The notes under the pieces were generated by a model that searched no databases, had not been told where the DNA came from, and was given only the letters and a program-made list of their open reading frames with translations. A DNA stretch of 64,000 nt from Chionis minor (taxonomy: Eukaryota > Chordata > Aves > Charadriiformes > Chionididae), in NCBI GenBank assembly GCA_013398295.1, contig VZSF01009012.1:59842-123841 (forward strand). Reading direction: 5' to 3'. The position numbers and the translations under genes were made by a program. Positions within the stretch are counted from its first letter, which is position 1. Each line of letters begins with the position of its first letter. Below, in pieces: positions 40,317-51,888 of the stretch.

Positions 40317-40449
40317 GCAAAGTCGTGCATTTGTCATATGTGTGGTGCCCACCTGAACAGACTCCACTCTTGCCTCTACTGTGTCTTCTTTGGCTGTTTT
40401 ACAAAGAAACATATTCACGAGCACGCAAAGACAAAGCGACACAATTTAG
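40317..40449 (+). CDS. USP22: USP22 exon 2: N-terminal part of the ZnF-UBP domain
   Basis: This 133-nt coding exon (44 codons plus 1 nt) encodes the start of the zinc-finger ubiquitin-binding domain of ubiquitin carboxyl-terminal hydrolase 22. USP22 is the catalytic subunit of the nuclear SAGA deubiquitinase module (with ATXN7L3, ENY2 and ATXN7), which removes monoubiquitin from histones H2B and H2A. The peptide begins [19 protein letters not shown] and ends with HAKTKRHNL. Visible zinc-ligand candidates are the CxCHxxC cluster, a CLYC pair and a run of histidines (KKHIHEH). By my recollection of human USP22 this spans residues about 58-101, with a few conservative changes (such as V to M, V to A and A to T). 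The acceptor is TTTCAG at 40311-40316 and the donor is G|GTAAGA at 40450. The upstream intron is phase 0 and the downstream one phase 1. USP51 and USP27X are related, but the match to USP22 over exons 2-4 is clearly better. Confidence 0.95.
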
Positions 40450-41010
40450 GTAAGATGTCATCCTGATGTACTCACCGGTGCTTTTTAGCTCGCTCTACTC
40501 TCCCTGTCAGTTCCAGGCCAGTAAGGTGATATGTTCTGTAGCTACCTCATTAGACAAGGAGATCAATTTTATTTATGTTTTGGGTAGATTAGTAGCATTA
40601 TTTGAAACTTGCTGTTTAAACTTCTACTGCATCACAGGAAATTTCCGTTCAAAGCTTAAAATTGGAATTATTACTGTTTGGTATCTTAGTATTTATGAAT
40701 TAATGTCATATATTGGGGAAAAATAATAAAAATGTGTGTAGACTTTTTTTTGCTAAGTGTGGAAAAATAAACTAGAGCATTTATTTCGGTGAATGTTTTT
40801 CAGTAGGTCAAGTTCACTTTTTTGTTCTTGCTAAGGAAAAAAATTACTCCTATCGCAAAGAAGGCTGATCGAGTAACAATCAGAATTTTTTAAACTTTTA
40901 AAGTTTTAGAGTTTTGTTTTTGTGGTGTTTTTTCTTTTTTCCTGTCTTGGCTTCTTACTTCCTGTGAGGTCAATAACCTAAGAACTAATAAGAAAACAGT
41001 AACTGATACA

Positions 41011-41976
41011 GAATCATAGAATGGTTTGGGTTGGAAGGGACCTTAAACATCACCTAGTTCCAGCCCCCTGCCCTGGGCAGGGACACTTTCACTAGACCAG
41101 GTTGCTCAAAGCCTCATCCAGCCTGGCCTTGAACACTTCGAGGGATGGGGCATCCATAACTTCTGGGCAAGCTGGGCCAGTGTCTCACCACCCTCATGGT
41201 AAATAATTTCTTCCTGACATCTAGTGTAAATATCCCCTCTTCCAGCTTGAAGCCATCACCCCTCGACCTGTCACCACATGTCCTTGTAGAGAGTCCCTCC
41301 CCAGCTTTTCTGTAGGCCCCCTTTAGATATTGGAAGGGGCTATGAGGTATCCCCAGACCCTTCTCTTCTCCAGGCTGAACAACCCCAACTCTCAGCCTGT
41401 CCTCACAGCAGAGGGGCTTCATCCCTCTGATCATCTTTATGGCCTCCTCTGGACCCTCTTCAACAGGTCTGTGTCGTTCTTATGCTGAGGACTCCAAAGC
41501 TGGACAGTACTCCAGGTGGAGTCTCACCAGAGCGGAGTAGAGGGGCAGAATCACCTCCCTTGCCTGCTGGACACGCTTCTTTTGATGTAGTCCATCAAAT
41601 GATGGCTACATGATAGGCTAAACCAGATGATATGGTTGGCCATCTGGGCTGCAAGTGCACATTGCCAGCTCATGTTGCACTTCTCATCCACCAACGCCCA
41701 AAGTCCTTTTCCTCAGGGCTGTTCTCAATCCATTCTCCACCCAGCCTGTATTTGTGCATGGGATTGCAGTGACCCCTGCGCAGGACCTGGCATGTGGTGT
41801 CACTGAACTTCGTGAGCTTGGCACAGGCCCTCCTCTCAAGCCTGTCCAGGTGCCTCTGGATGGCATCCCCTCCATCCAGCGGGTCGACCACTCCATACAG
41901 CTTGGAGTCGTCGGCAAGCTTGCTGAGGGTGCGCTCAAATCCCAACATCCGTGTCACTGACAAAGATGTTAAAGAC
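41011..41976 (-). mobile_element. CR1 LINE, 5'-truncated, minus strand, degenerate reverse transcriptase
   Basis: The plus strand opens with GAATCATAGAATGG followed by GTTTGGGTTGGAAGGGACC, the reverse complement of the CR1 3' end and its 8-bp terminal repeat. The element therefore runs on the minus strand with its 3' end at 41011. About 965 bp remain, covering the C-terminal part of ORF2. Minus-strand frames show typical CR1 reverse-transcriptase segments: LADDSKL at about 41.9 kb (the ADD of the catalytic motif at 41907-41915), DAIQRHLDRLERRA, KYRLGGEWIENSPEEKDFG, and further on FQYLKGAYRK and LDVRKKLFTMRVVRHW. These lie in different frames interrupted by stops and small indels, so it cannot encode a working enzyme. 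5' truncation is usual for CR1. Confidence 0.95.
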
Positions 41977-42556
41977 GTAGCTATGGAGTACCTTTCCCGC
42001 AACTACCTCGAAAACGTTGGTAAAGTGCCAACAAGTTCTTCTGTCAGCTTTTGTGCTGAATAATGTTCAAACCCAAAAGCATTCAGTTTCGTTTTAAATT
42101 ACTTGCTGCTTATAGTTTAGAACACGGTAGAGTTTAAAAAATGACCAGGATTTTGCATTATATTAAAATTCTAGTTGTGTCAAATTGGACATATATAATT
42201 TTGCTTGGTGTACAACACACTTGGTTTTTCTTCAAATGAAAATACATTGTTGGTGGAGTGATACAAGAAACAGGAAAAAAGGCATTATTTCATAGAATAA
42301 ATTTTCTCTTGTCCAGTGTGGCCACCATTCTAATTTAATTTATTCTAAGTGCTTATGGAACAGACTGTCTTTATTTTCCATGAAGACAAAGATGCTCCAG
42401 AAGGCCAACAGTGCTGTGTACTCCTGTGCTTAAGAAACTGGTGTGTAAGTTTACTATTTCTGTAAAAAAAAAAAAAGTTTAAAACAGCAAATCGTTATAG
42501 TTTCTTTCTCCATATATGTGAAGAAAGAGAAAATTTAGGCTCTGTAGTGGAGCTTA

Positions 42557-42576
42557 TTACAAGCTTAAGCTTGTAA
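42557..42576. repeat. Perfect 20-bp palindrome
   Basis: The half-site TTACAAGCTT is followed immediately by its exact reverse complement, with no spacer. It contains two HindIII-type AAGCTT hexamers overlapping a central CTTAAG. The symmetry stops at the next base on each side. It lies between the two oppositely oriented CR1 copies in intron 2. A function is not implied; a dimeric factor-binding site or chance are both possible. Confidence 0.95.
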
Positions 42577-42784
42577 ATACCTTGAAAAATAGAACACTGG
42601 AAAATGGTACTGAATATCCATAATGCTTAGGAAGTTGCTAGCCTTTGAGAGTGAAATGATCATAATTCTTGATGTCAAGGTGTAGGGAGCAATATTTGAT
42701 ACAAACTGAAGCGCGGATAGCTTAAATGGTAAATTCAGGAGAAAAGAATGAAATGCAACAGTATGAGAAGACATCTGAAATCAG

Positions 42785-43270
42785 TAAGTGCTGGTAAGGC
42801 CACATCTGGAATCCTGTGTCCAGTTCTGGGCTACCCAGTAAGAGAGAGGCTGGAGCTACTGGGGAGTCCAGTAAAGCGTCACTCAGATGGTAGAGGTACT
42901 GGGACACCTCTCCGGAGGAAAGGCTGAGCGCGCTGCGACTGTTCAGCTTACAGAATAGATGGCTCAGGGGCATCTTACCTGTGTCTACAAACATGAGTGC
43001 TTAAAGGTGGAGCCAGCGGTGTCCAGTGGCTGTGAGCACATGAAACACAGGAGGTTCTGTCTCATCATCAGGGAACACATTTTTACTGTGAGGGTGACCA
43101 AGGACTGGAACAGGTTGCCCAGAGAAGTTAATGGAGTGTCTATCCGTGGATATAGGCAAAATGTCTCTGGACCTGGTCCCGACAACCTGCTCTAGATGGC
43201 CCTGCTTGAGCAGAAGGGTTGGACAAGGCGACCTCCAGAGGTCCCTGCCAACCTCGACTGTTCTTTGAAA
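42785..43270 (+). mobile_element. CR1 LINE, 5'-truncated, plus strand, degenerate
   Basis: This plus-strand copy starts in the CR1 ORF2 C-terminal region (GTGCTGGTAAGGCCACATCTGG, the 'LVRPHLEYCVQFW' block). It continues through the FFTVRVTKDWNRLPRE-like segment (seen as IFTVRVTKDWNRLPRE at about 43.07-43.13 kb) and the terminal sequence with CTAGATGGCCCTGCTTGAGC and GGTCCCTGCCAACCTC. It ends near 43270 in a decayed form of the terminal 8-bp repeat. Internal deletions and stops are obvious, so it is non-functional. Its 5' end faces the 5' end of the minus-strand copy 0.8 kb upstream, so they are separate insertions. Confidence 0.92.
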
Positions 43271-46200
43271 ATTGAAAAAAAGAAATCAACCCTGAATGAC
43301 ATTATTGCTTTTTACAGGGCGTAATCTCAAAGAGCTTTTTGAAGTCAGTTCATTAGGTGAAGCTTTTGGGAATCTATACCCACGCAGAAGTACAAATTAC
43401 TCTAGGTAAACTGTCTAAAGATTTCTGGTAAAATGCGTACATGTATAAAAGAGCTTTTGTGCCCATGTAAGTTTACGGCCAGGCTTAAGGTTTTAAAAAA
43501 ATACAGTGCTAAATTGAGACTGTAGACAGCATTTGCCTGTTTATCTGTGGATACTGTGTAAACACAGTAATATTTTTACCACTAAACTTCCCAGATTCAT
43601 GGAGAACTTATTAAAAGAGCTTTATAATTGCACATGTTGGGAGCTGCTGTTTATCTGTGTATTTGGGAAGCCTAAATTCTTTACATTATTTTTTTTTGTG
43701 CAAGGTAGAATTTGCTGTTGTCTGTTGCAGTGAAACATCCTTCTGTTTCTTTAAAGGAAAAACAAAACTGGACAGAGGAGGGAGGTTCTTTGAAGATGCA
43801 CTCTTGCTTGAAGACTGTTGTACTTATTGTCATGGTGCTAGATAATTAAGAACATGTTGGATAAGGTACTTCCCAAAAGGAATAGCCTTTAGATAAAAAG
43901 GGCAAGAGTTAATTATACAAGCCAAAGTACAGAATACAGTATTGTATCATCCCAAAAAGGATTCTTTTGCAGTTAAATATAATGTACTCAGTGCACAAAT
44001 ACACATAATGTGAAGATTGTACAACTGACTACTTCATTTCTAGTTTTGGAGATTCCTTTTCTTTTTTTTTAATGTATGTTTTGGTGTTTAATTTCCAGCT
44101 GCATGTGAAATGAGCTGTAAAAATATTTTTGTAGCACTGCTAGTGCTTTTGGTTGCTTTTACCGCTGCAATTTTCATTGGGGAAATAATATCTGATAGGC
44201 AAAAACGAGTTAAGTGCTTTGAAATCTCAAAATGAACAGGAATTATTTTAAAACACTTGGTGACTTTTTGCTGAGCCAACATCAGTCTCCATGGAGACTA
44301 GCAGGAACTGCACACTTAATCACAGTTCTAAGAAGTATCACAGATTTCAGCTGTAACAGCTGTCTGAGCACTGGAAGCGATGTTTTTGCAGCTAACTGCT
44401 ATATGTTTCGGGAGGCTTCAGGATCATAGTCCAGAGTGTTCTTAAAATACATCCCTTGTTATCTCTGCTTCCCTGAGCAATATGAATTAGACACTCACAC
44501 TCTGACCTTATAGTTATACCTGTGCTCTTGCATCTGCTTGCCTATTCAGTGGGTATTAATAATACTGTACTTATTTTAATATATTCCTTGAGGTGTGGGT
44601 GCCGGGTAGGTGAAGTAAGATCTAGCTGTATGAGCTTCTTTTCTTACTCTGCATTGTACAGTCTCTGTTAGTCGGTCACCGTGGTAGGCTGGTATTTCCA
44701 CTGGGTTGGGAATTGTTAATGCAATGTAGAATTTTTATAGAGCTGTGAAAACCTTTAGAAAGAGGTAGGTAAGACTGGCCATTCCAGGACTTTGAAGACT
44801 CAATTAAAACTGGCGTTTTCCTGTTCTGTTTCAGTGCTGTTTTCTTACTGTGTAGGCATCCCTCACCCCCTCCAAATACACAAAAATGGTGTCAGGTGTA
44901 AACACCTATGGGTCTGTCCTAGGACTGCTCAGAGATGGTCTGTGTTAAAACATGTAGGATGTGAAGGAGTTGTTGGGAGCGAGCAGGGCAGGGCTGTCTG
45001 TCCATACCCTCCTTGAGAATTGTAAGGTACTTAATCAAAGTTACTGTAATAGACATCTGATTAGAGATGCTACAGATCTGAAATCCAGCAGCCTAAGTTA
45101 CTTCAGGAAGTAGTTTCTGCTGTTGCGGTTTTAATAATACAAAATCCTTAATTTTTCTTTTTTTCCCCCCTCTTCTCCCAATTTCATAAAACACATTTTG
45201 CTTCTCTGAAGTGGTTGTACTGGCTGAAGCTCTATCATAAATATCCAGCCTTATGCTTGGTAGTGGTTGAGAACAGGCAGCAGTATAGTTATCAAGCATC
45301 TTCCCCTTGTTCTACTCTCCTTTTCTCTGCTACTCAGCTCTTCAAAAACTTTCTGAACAGGAGACTGCTTCCGGGTGCTTGTGTTCCAGTAGCTGCCAGC
45401 AGCCTGTCCGGTGTTAAAGCCTGGTTCCTTTCTGGCACCCACAACACACGAAAGCAGCAAGTTCCACGGATTTTCTGAGCTGTATGAAAAATGCATGTGT
45501 CTTTTCTGATTTGCTTTATAATGGATCTTGTAACTTTGCTCTGTCTTTCATTTGTGAGGAGTTGAGAAATTGTGAGTAAGAAAAATCTTTATTGATCTCT
45601 TCCTGGGGTTCTTGATCTTTTTGATATTGTCAGATGTTTCCTTTTCTCAACCTCGAGGATCCTGAACTATTTTTAGCTTTTCTTATTGAAACTGCTGTAC
45701 GATTCTCAACATCCTCATCCTCGACATCCTTTTTCTGGTTCTAATGTGTCCATCTGTGCTGACAAATCTTTGGATTAATACACTTTACTAATGACTTGTA
45801 TTCTTAGTTTATACATCCATGACTTCTATTTTGTGTTTCTTAATATGCTGCTCAACACTGAGCTGCTGTTATTCAGGAGTTACACTCAGTGACTCCGACA
45901 CTTTTTTCGTGAGTAGTAATTGTTACTTGTCTGCTACTGTATTGGTAGTGATTGGAGTTTTCACTGTTGGTGGTGTTGCCTGTCTGCTCGGTATCATGAA
46001 ATCCTCCTGGAGCGTTTTGCGAGCTTCAGGTTTGATTATTGTAAATGAATGTGTGCCATCGGCACGCTTTGTTGTCTTCCTAGACAGGCTTTCCAAATCG
46101 GGTTCCAGCACCTGGGGAGTCTACTGGTGGTTTCTGTCCTTGTAAAAACGGACGGTCCCTTCCTTATCTCTTCTCCAGTTCCTCAATGAAGGAAAATACA

Positions 46201-46509
46201 TAGCAGCTTAGTGCCAGAGCCAGCAGGAAGGCGTCTGTGAACCGTAGCTCTAAAAGAGAAGAGAGCTTGGTGCGGTAGAAAGAGAGTTCATTTTGAAACT
46301 GTAGCAGTGATACTTTCCTCAGTTTCCTGGTTGGGACTGAGAATCCTAGGCAGATACTAAATGAAATTTTAATATTCTCCACATGAATATTTTCTGTTTC
46401 TCTTGTATAATGATTAAAACTTTTTAGGGGGGGTTTATAATATGAGAAAACAAAATCAATGATTCTGAGAAGGGAGTATTTATGTAACCTTGCTTGGGAG
46501 TTTCCCCCC

Positions 46510-46568
46510 CACATGCTTTTACACACAAACACACACGCATTTTTATAAGAGTATATATACACACACAG
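46510..46568. repeat. CA/TA-rich microsatellite
   Basis: Imperfect (CA)n and (TA)n blocks are interrupted by GCATTTTTATAAG. It is a simple repeat in intron 2. Confidence 0.7.
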
Positions 46569-47699
46569 TGTTTTCAGTTAGCTGCCAGAAGAATCATTGC
46601 TACGAGGCTTAGGAAAGTCTGTTACAGATAGCCATTCTGAGTTAGATTAGTTCAATTATGGCATCAAAGCTCTGTGTAGACCTATTTAAACTCCTTGGTA
46701 AGGAGCCAACTCGTGCATTTCCATGCTATGTATCCTTCTCTCTGTTAGAGATGCACTCTTAACACAAGTAGTACCTTTGAAACAGCACGTAATACAGTTT
46801 GTGGTTGAAGTCTTGGTCTGCTCTAAGGCCCTGTTCTGGAGTTAAAGAATATAAAGAGGTAGGTGAGGTAGCAGGGCTGAGGTTCGGTGGGTAAAAGACT
46901 AAGCAAGAAACAGTTGGAAGGATGAAGTACTGTTCAGTTTCTAAGGAGACTGGCAAACAGTTGATTACAGAATTTGTCCTGTTAGAGTACAGTCATTATT
47001 TATTATATCACAAAACTGTTTGTTGAGGAACTGTTTTTTATAAGTATATGCTCATGTAAGTTTCAGTCCAATAAATACATTTGTGGTGAGAGGAACTGGG
47101 TGGGTGAGCGTAATAATAATGCTCATAGATTAAGTTCAGGGTTTTTGGTAGAATTCAAAAAGCTTCTACTTCCCCTAGAAAACAAATAACTATGGATTTT
47201 TTTCATTTGATTCAGAGGAAACATGGCAAAAAGCTGGTTTCTGTATTTGACGTTGGTCAAAGGAAAAAGATCTGGTTACTGCTATTAATACATAGCTGTC
47301 TGTTGAAATTTAATATGTAGTAGCAGAATACTTACGTAAAGGAATGGCAGTAAAAATTACTTAAATTTCATCTGAGTTGGAAGGTACTGACTGTAGTGTT
47401 AATTCTGCACGATGGCAGTGGAGTTCTTGTAAACAGCCAAGACTTTCATTGTATGTACCCTGTGTGGAAGGGGCAATTAAAGCAATTCCCAGCACAGTGT
47501 ATTGCAGTGCTAGAGTAGCAGTTTGGTTTTTCCTTTAGTGTTCAGGCTCAGAAAGGGGTAGAAAAGGTCATCTAGGCATTTTTAGCAGCCTCTTAGTTTG
47601 AATTCTGTTCTAATGTTTTGCTTGGCGTGGGTGTTGAGAAAAGTCTGTTAAGGAGATGAAGGCAAATAGAAAACAGGATACAATGTTTTACAGTTCTGT

Positions 47700-48328
47700 C
47701 AGAGATGGATTGTGTCAGACTAATGTCTTTTTGATAATATAACTGGTTTTCTTACAAAAAGGAAATACACTGGTCTTAATTTGTTTAGATCAAGTGAAGA
47801 ATTTGACGTTTTACCCCCTTGGAAATTATTACTTGTGGTAGAAGTGACAGGGATTAATAAAGGAATTGTGGTATATATGAGGCAGGATAAAGGGAGGCCG
47901 ATGACGGATAAGCAGAAAGCAGAGTGTGTAGGATGCATGGAGTTTACTAGCAGAACCAGACCTGGTTTACTGCTATTTTCTGGTAAGCAAAGAGAAGGAA
48001 TTATATCTGTATGAAATTCGTGATGGTCACAAAGTTCAGAGGTATTGTTTATACTGAGGAGCACGAGGTAGGTCTGTGATAAGAATTAAATAGCCTCATT
48101 GACTACAGTAATAAAAGTGAGATGAAATTTGATAGTAGAAAGTACAACTCTTTGTACTTAAATATAATAATATTCTTGTGATGTCAACCAGAAGATCATT
48201 GATTGGAAGTGGAGGAGGAGGAAAGCATCTTGGATATACAGGTCAGCCATAGGGTATGGCTTTGGACCTCCAATACTCCTTGTAGCCATTAAAAATAGCT
48301 GCTATTCTGGGATGTATCGTGCAAAGCA
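47700..48328 (+). mobile_element. Ancient CR1-type LINE remnant with decayed reverse transcriptase
   Basis: Plus-strand sequence follows the CR1 reverse-transcriptase region block by block, though heavily mutated. It runs from a 'GTGTCAGACTAA' start, through a TKRKYTGLNLFRSSEEFDVLPPWKLL-like segment (the family's 'DKGNAVDLIYLDFSKAFDTVPHGKLL' region), GGGATTAATAAAGGAATTG and GCATGGAGTTTACTAGC. Next comes AAATTCGTGATGGTCACAAAG (the family's KFADDTK), then GAGATGAAATTTGATAGTAGAAAG, and it ends near a TTCTGGGATGTATC segment. The catalytic FADD codons at 48017-48028 now read F-V-M-V, and frames shift repeatedly. The divergence is far greater than in the two CR1 copies at 41-43 kb, so this is an older insertion. 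Identification is from remembered family consensus; exact ends are uncertain. Confidence 0.78.
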
Positions 48329-51300
48329 CTGCAGGCAGATGCTCATTTGCTGATGTGATGCACGTTGCAGCATGGCATTCCTATAGCTTAGCTCAAACTT
48401 GGAGCCAGACTGGACTCATAAGAAGGCAGCAGGCATTTGTTCCTTGCCGTTGTCTTCTGCCAGGTGCAGCTCTGGTAAGTGCAGGTAGTTCTGAGCTCCT
48501 GCAAGCCGTCTCTCAAGAGCTCCTCTTAATATCAGAAATGACTCCTGAAGCGTTCATGATGCTGTACACCTGGAATAATTTTAGCCCTGAGAAAGGCAAC
48601 GTCCTGAATGTTTACCTGCATATTGCCAGCTCTGTGCTTGCCACAGACCCAACTACTAATGTGTGTGCAGTTCCGGATCTTACCGCTGCTTTTACTGAAA
48701 ATAGTGCTTTGAGGTAACTCTCCATTGTTGATCAAATGAGAATATGCAGATGAGTATAAGCAGTTTGCATCATGTCATGTGGAACAACACGAAGTTTGGT
48801 GGCTGTGATTTTTGGGATTCTTCCCCCAGCTTTCTGAAGAAAACAGCAAGAGTGTTTAATTCTTGAATAGGGAGTGTTTAACACTTTCTCTCCTGTAAAA
48901 ACCTGAATAGTATTTTGTGGGATCAAGAAAAAGCGCTTTAGCCGGGAGGATTTAATACTTTTTACTTTTCAAAAGTTTGCTACAAATATGGGAACTGAGT
49001 TTGTAGAGTCAGTGAAGGGCAGGGAGAAGACTGAGAAAAGGCAAGACTTCTTTTATACTAGGAAGTGCAGGGAAACGTAAATATAGGCATGCTACATACT
49101 CCTCTGTAGTATACTGGGTGCATGCACACATACGTCACTCGTGTGCGTGTATGGTACGTGTATTTCTGAATGAGGTCAAGGAGCGGCTCATAATAAATTA
49201 ACATAAAATGTTTTGGCAGATTGGTTCCTCTAAATTAGCAGTTTAAAATGTTTTTGGTATCTAGGTTCCACAGGGGTAGCGGGGCATTTTTCCTTCATCT
49301 GAACATCACATCTTTCCTGGCTTGAATTTGAATGCTGATGTAGGATGATAGTCTAGACTATCACAGAGGCAAGCGTACGGCATAGAGGTTGGACATTTGT
49401 TTCCTAGTTTTGAGTGGTTTGCAGCACAGTATTGGGTACTTGCCATATTTGGCTTGCAGGCAAATCACTTCCTTTAAACATTAAAATTGGAGATCCTTAT
49501 GGGGCCAGTAGGCATTGTGGAGACTTTACAGCACAGTCCACAAAAACACCTAGTGGCTGCTGGTTTAAAAGGAGAAAAAGGACTTTAAAGAATAGAATGG
49601 TTTTATCTTTATAGGAGAAGAAAATACGATTTCTCTTAAACATTGAATGTGGGAGGGAAGGATAATGCTGAACTGTTTTTAGTTGGTTTTAATTTGTATT
49701 AAAAGATGGGGTATCTGACGCTGCCTTTTTTTCAACAAAGGAAGTTTGGGGCTCCGCTCCTGCCCCCCTCCCCTGCAAGTAAGTACCTGGGACTCTCAAT
49801 GATTTCAGTGGAAGCTAGCTTGGACCACCATTTCGCAGCACTAGCCTTTCATTTTTATTTAATTATATAAATAAAATAAAGACTAAGTATACTTGTTTTG
49901 TGACTTGCAGAGTTGATAAGGCTGCAATCGCCTTGATAGAGACTGAAAGGATAAGGGAAAAGTGTGAATAGCTTTTGATGTCTGCTCCCTATTTCCTGGC
50001 AAAAACTCAAAATGTGTGAGTTGTTCAATGCCTCAGATGAGTGTGCTAGTGTCTGTTGGCATTTTTTTTTTAAATTTATTGTTTCCTTATTGAGATTAGT
50101 AAGTTTTTCTTACTCATATCAGTAAACCTTAATATCTTATCAGTTCAGAAATTCTGATCTGGTGCAGTTTCCAGGTGCTAGGAAAATGGGAAGAGTGCAA
50201 TCAAAGTTTTTTTGTGCTCATGTATCAGGTAGAAGAACAAGGGGAGAGCTGGCTTGAAGTTTAGGAAATCGCTTGTGAACTTGAGACTATTATCTGGAAC
50301 TGGTTTAATGATTAACGCTTGATGCGAGAAATTAGGGAGTATGAGTTAGCCTAGGATGTTGACTTGGAATACTGTCGGAAAGAATTACCAATTTAGTCTC
50401 ATTTGTTACAGAAGGTGAACAAAATGTAGGTGACTCGCATAGAATATGAGTGTGTGTTGATTTGGGCTTGATAACGTGCCAAGATTGAGTCAGAAATTTG
50501 CAGAGGAATTAATTTCAATATAGGTAAAAATTGACCTGAATTCTGTGTTGCTGTATGTTTTGTTGTGCTTGAATGCAGCCAGCGTTCCAACGAAGATGAT
50601 ACCAAAACACGATTCACGAATATGTCATATCTGATGGAAGGCTGTTGTAGAATACGCTGAAGTATCTCCTTTTCAACTGAGCAACGTTAGTTCAGTTCGC
50701 CTGGGTCTTTTGAAAACTGAACATGGAAATTCCTTAACTGGATGAGACGTTGCGTGCACACGCACTCTGGATGTGGCACGCTTCCCACTTTTTTGCATAT
50801 TGTTGTTATGTTCCCATCATCTCCGGTCTCTTAACATTTTCACAAGGACATCAGTGGATGTATTTGGCAAAGTAAAGCACTCGGGTTGAAACAAAGCACT
50901 TTACTTGGCTCCCAGATAGAGAGCATGAAGACCTCTTGCTGCCTAGATTTAAACTTTCACCCCTGAGCTGTTGTCTTTTGAAACTTACTGTCACTGGTAC
51001 CAGTAGATAAAGTTGCTCTCATTCCTGCGTGATCTGCTGTGATGCATCATTGTTTGCCGATAGCTTTATTTTAAAATGAAAAATAAGGTACCTTTTGACT
51101 TTCTCTCTCTTGTGTTGCAGCTGTTTAGAATTTTGTATATGAAGGAATGAGGAGATCTAACTTTAAAATAGTGGTAGCCTACTGTCAGCATAGAAAGTAT
51201 AAAAGCAAAGAAAAATGTTACATTCCAAGAGGCCTTTTCATGCTTAAATTACTTTGCCTGCGATCCACAAGTAGGCGTGTTGAGTTCCTGAAGCAGGAAA

Positions 51301-51655
51301 CTAGATTGATCAAATTTAATAAAATGACACTACGATTCTTTTAAATTTCTTCTGGTTCTTCCCTATGAAAGAAAAAAAGTATATTTCTACTAAATGTATA
51401 TTTTATTTTTCCAGTGTAATCAACTCCGTATGTGTATTAAGATAAAACTGAAGTAAAACACACTGATTTCACACTTCCCCCTGCCCCCTCCCAAGGTGGA
51501 TAGTGATAGTGTTAGGAAAACCAGATGCTGGAAGGTCGGAGTAGCAGCCCTTCTGGAGGAGCCTGCTAAAAGAGATGTCCATCGTGAGGAACATGGAGCA
51601 TCATGGCAGAGCTGGCAGTGGATTGATCTGAACCATCTAGTTATCGTTTCTAGGT

Positions 51656-51760
51656 CAGTAGTTCCCAAACTATTTATGAATTTGAGGCCTGTTTCTGTTA
51701 GTTTCGTGACCCCGAATACTAATGCAAATGATGAAATCTGTTACATGTGCATTCCCTTTA
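51656..51760. mobile_element. Possible hAT-type DNA transposon remnant
   Basis: CAGTAGTTCCCAAACTATTT at 51656-51675 resembles the terminal inverted repeat of hAT/Charlie transposons (CAGnGGTTCTCAAACTTT type), followed by a GACCCC-containing segment. I could not find the matching inverted end or an 8-bp target duplication, so the right end is arbitrary and chance similarity is possible. Confidence 0.3.
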
Positions 51761-51840
51761 ATCTCCTAGTCATTTTTTTTAATTGAATTTTCTGGCCAAG
51801 TGGCTCAGTTTGGAGTAAAGCTTCACAACACTTTAGTAGA

Positions 51841-51888
51841 AAAACAAACAAACAAAACCCCTGCAAAACAAACCCCAAACCAACAAAG
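51841..51888. repeat. A/C-rich low-complexity tract
   Basis: Blocks of CAAA and CCCCAAA run over about 48 bases, interrupted once by TG. It is the same compositional type as the tracts at 26345 and 63134. Confidence 0.8.

Noticed and set aside
41655..42063. Overlapping open frames on both strands of 84-110 codons
   Set aside because: These are frames within and just beyond the minus-strand CR1. Only the minus-strand reverse-transcriptase pieces have meaning, and they are broken.
48319..48717. 132-codon plus-strand open frame
   Set aside because: It begins at the end of the old CR1 remnant and continues into unrecognised sequence, with no family similarity. Not supported as a gene.
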